The notes beneath the pieces were generated by a model that worked only from the letters and a program-made list of their open reading frames with translations, was not told the origin of the DNA and made no database searches. Shown piece by piece: positions 5,088-5,160 of a stretch of 5,160 nt of DNA. Every line of letters begins with the position of its first letter. The stretch's first letter is position 1. The DNA lies in NCBI GenBank assembly GCA_023433965.1, contig JAEYTQ010000695.1, positions 1 through 5,160 of the forward strand, written 5' to 3'. The position numbers were made by a program, and so were the translations under genes. Origin of the DNA: Pseudomonadota bacterium (GTDB lineage Bacteria; Pseudomonadota; Alphaproteobacteria; Rhizobiales; Xanthobacteraceae).

Positions 5088-5160
5088 CGGTACAAGCGAG
5101 TGTGATGGAATCGCCACAAGCTGATGCGAAACGGCAGCGGTCCCAGAGCCGCTTTCGTTC
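5088..5160. other. 3' flank with a small inverted repeat
   Basis: Only partial sequence is available. AGCGG (5136-5140) and CCGCT (5149-5153) form a 5-bp stem with an 8-base loop, followed by TTCGTTC at the window end. CGGC (5132-5135) and GCCG (5148-5151) offer a competing pairing. It could be a second terminator or part of an element that continues beyond the window. No gene start is recognisable. Confidence 0.25.

Noticed and set aside
3435..5117. 560-codon open frame on the minus strand opposite the malic enzyme
   Set aside because: It is the antisense shadow of a gene with intact catalytic motifs. Its product is His/Arg/Asp-rich with no domain, as expected from high-GC third-position bias.

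Overview
The window looks like chromosomal DNA of an alphaproteobacterium of the Bradyrhizobium/Rhodopseudomonas group. The evidence is GC-rich coding with strong third-position G/C bias, GTG starts, long antisense open frames typical of such DNA, and intergenic CGTCAT(T/C)CCGGG repeats of a kind I recall from Bradyrhizobium. The genus is an inference; no rRNA or other marker gene is present.

Layout: (1) Positions 1-719 hold no convincing protein gene but are rich in structure. There is a perfect 8-bp hairpin at 15-37, two micro-ORFs with strong Shine-Dalgarno sequences at 221-306 with mutually exclusive hairpins, a long terminator-like stem-loop ending in a T-rich tail at 360-426, and a structured repeat at 509-548. 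(2) 720-3059 (+) encodes a large MscS-family mechanosensitive channel with a signal peptide, a periplasmic domain and about 11 membrane helices. (3) 3060-3389 is an intergenic gap with a weak hairpin, a degenerate palindromic repeat and a sigma70-like promoter. (4) 3390-5042 (+) encodes a complete 550-residue malic enzyme of the MaeA/animal type. It is followed by a good intrinsic terminator at 5056-5087. The last 73 bases hold only a small inverted repeat.

The two genes point the same way but are separated by 330 bases, a repeat and a promoter, so I read them as separate transcription units with unrelated jobs: relief of osmotic pressure, and C4-dicarboxylate metabolism (malate to pyruvate).

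I see no new multi-gene system. The most useful leads are the unexplained leader/small-RNA-like region at about 188-426, NADP-type cofactor residues in a malic enzyme that would usually be labelled NAD-dependent, and better-supported GTG starts for both genes.
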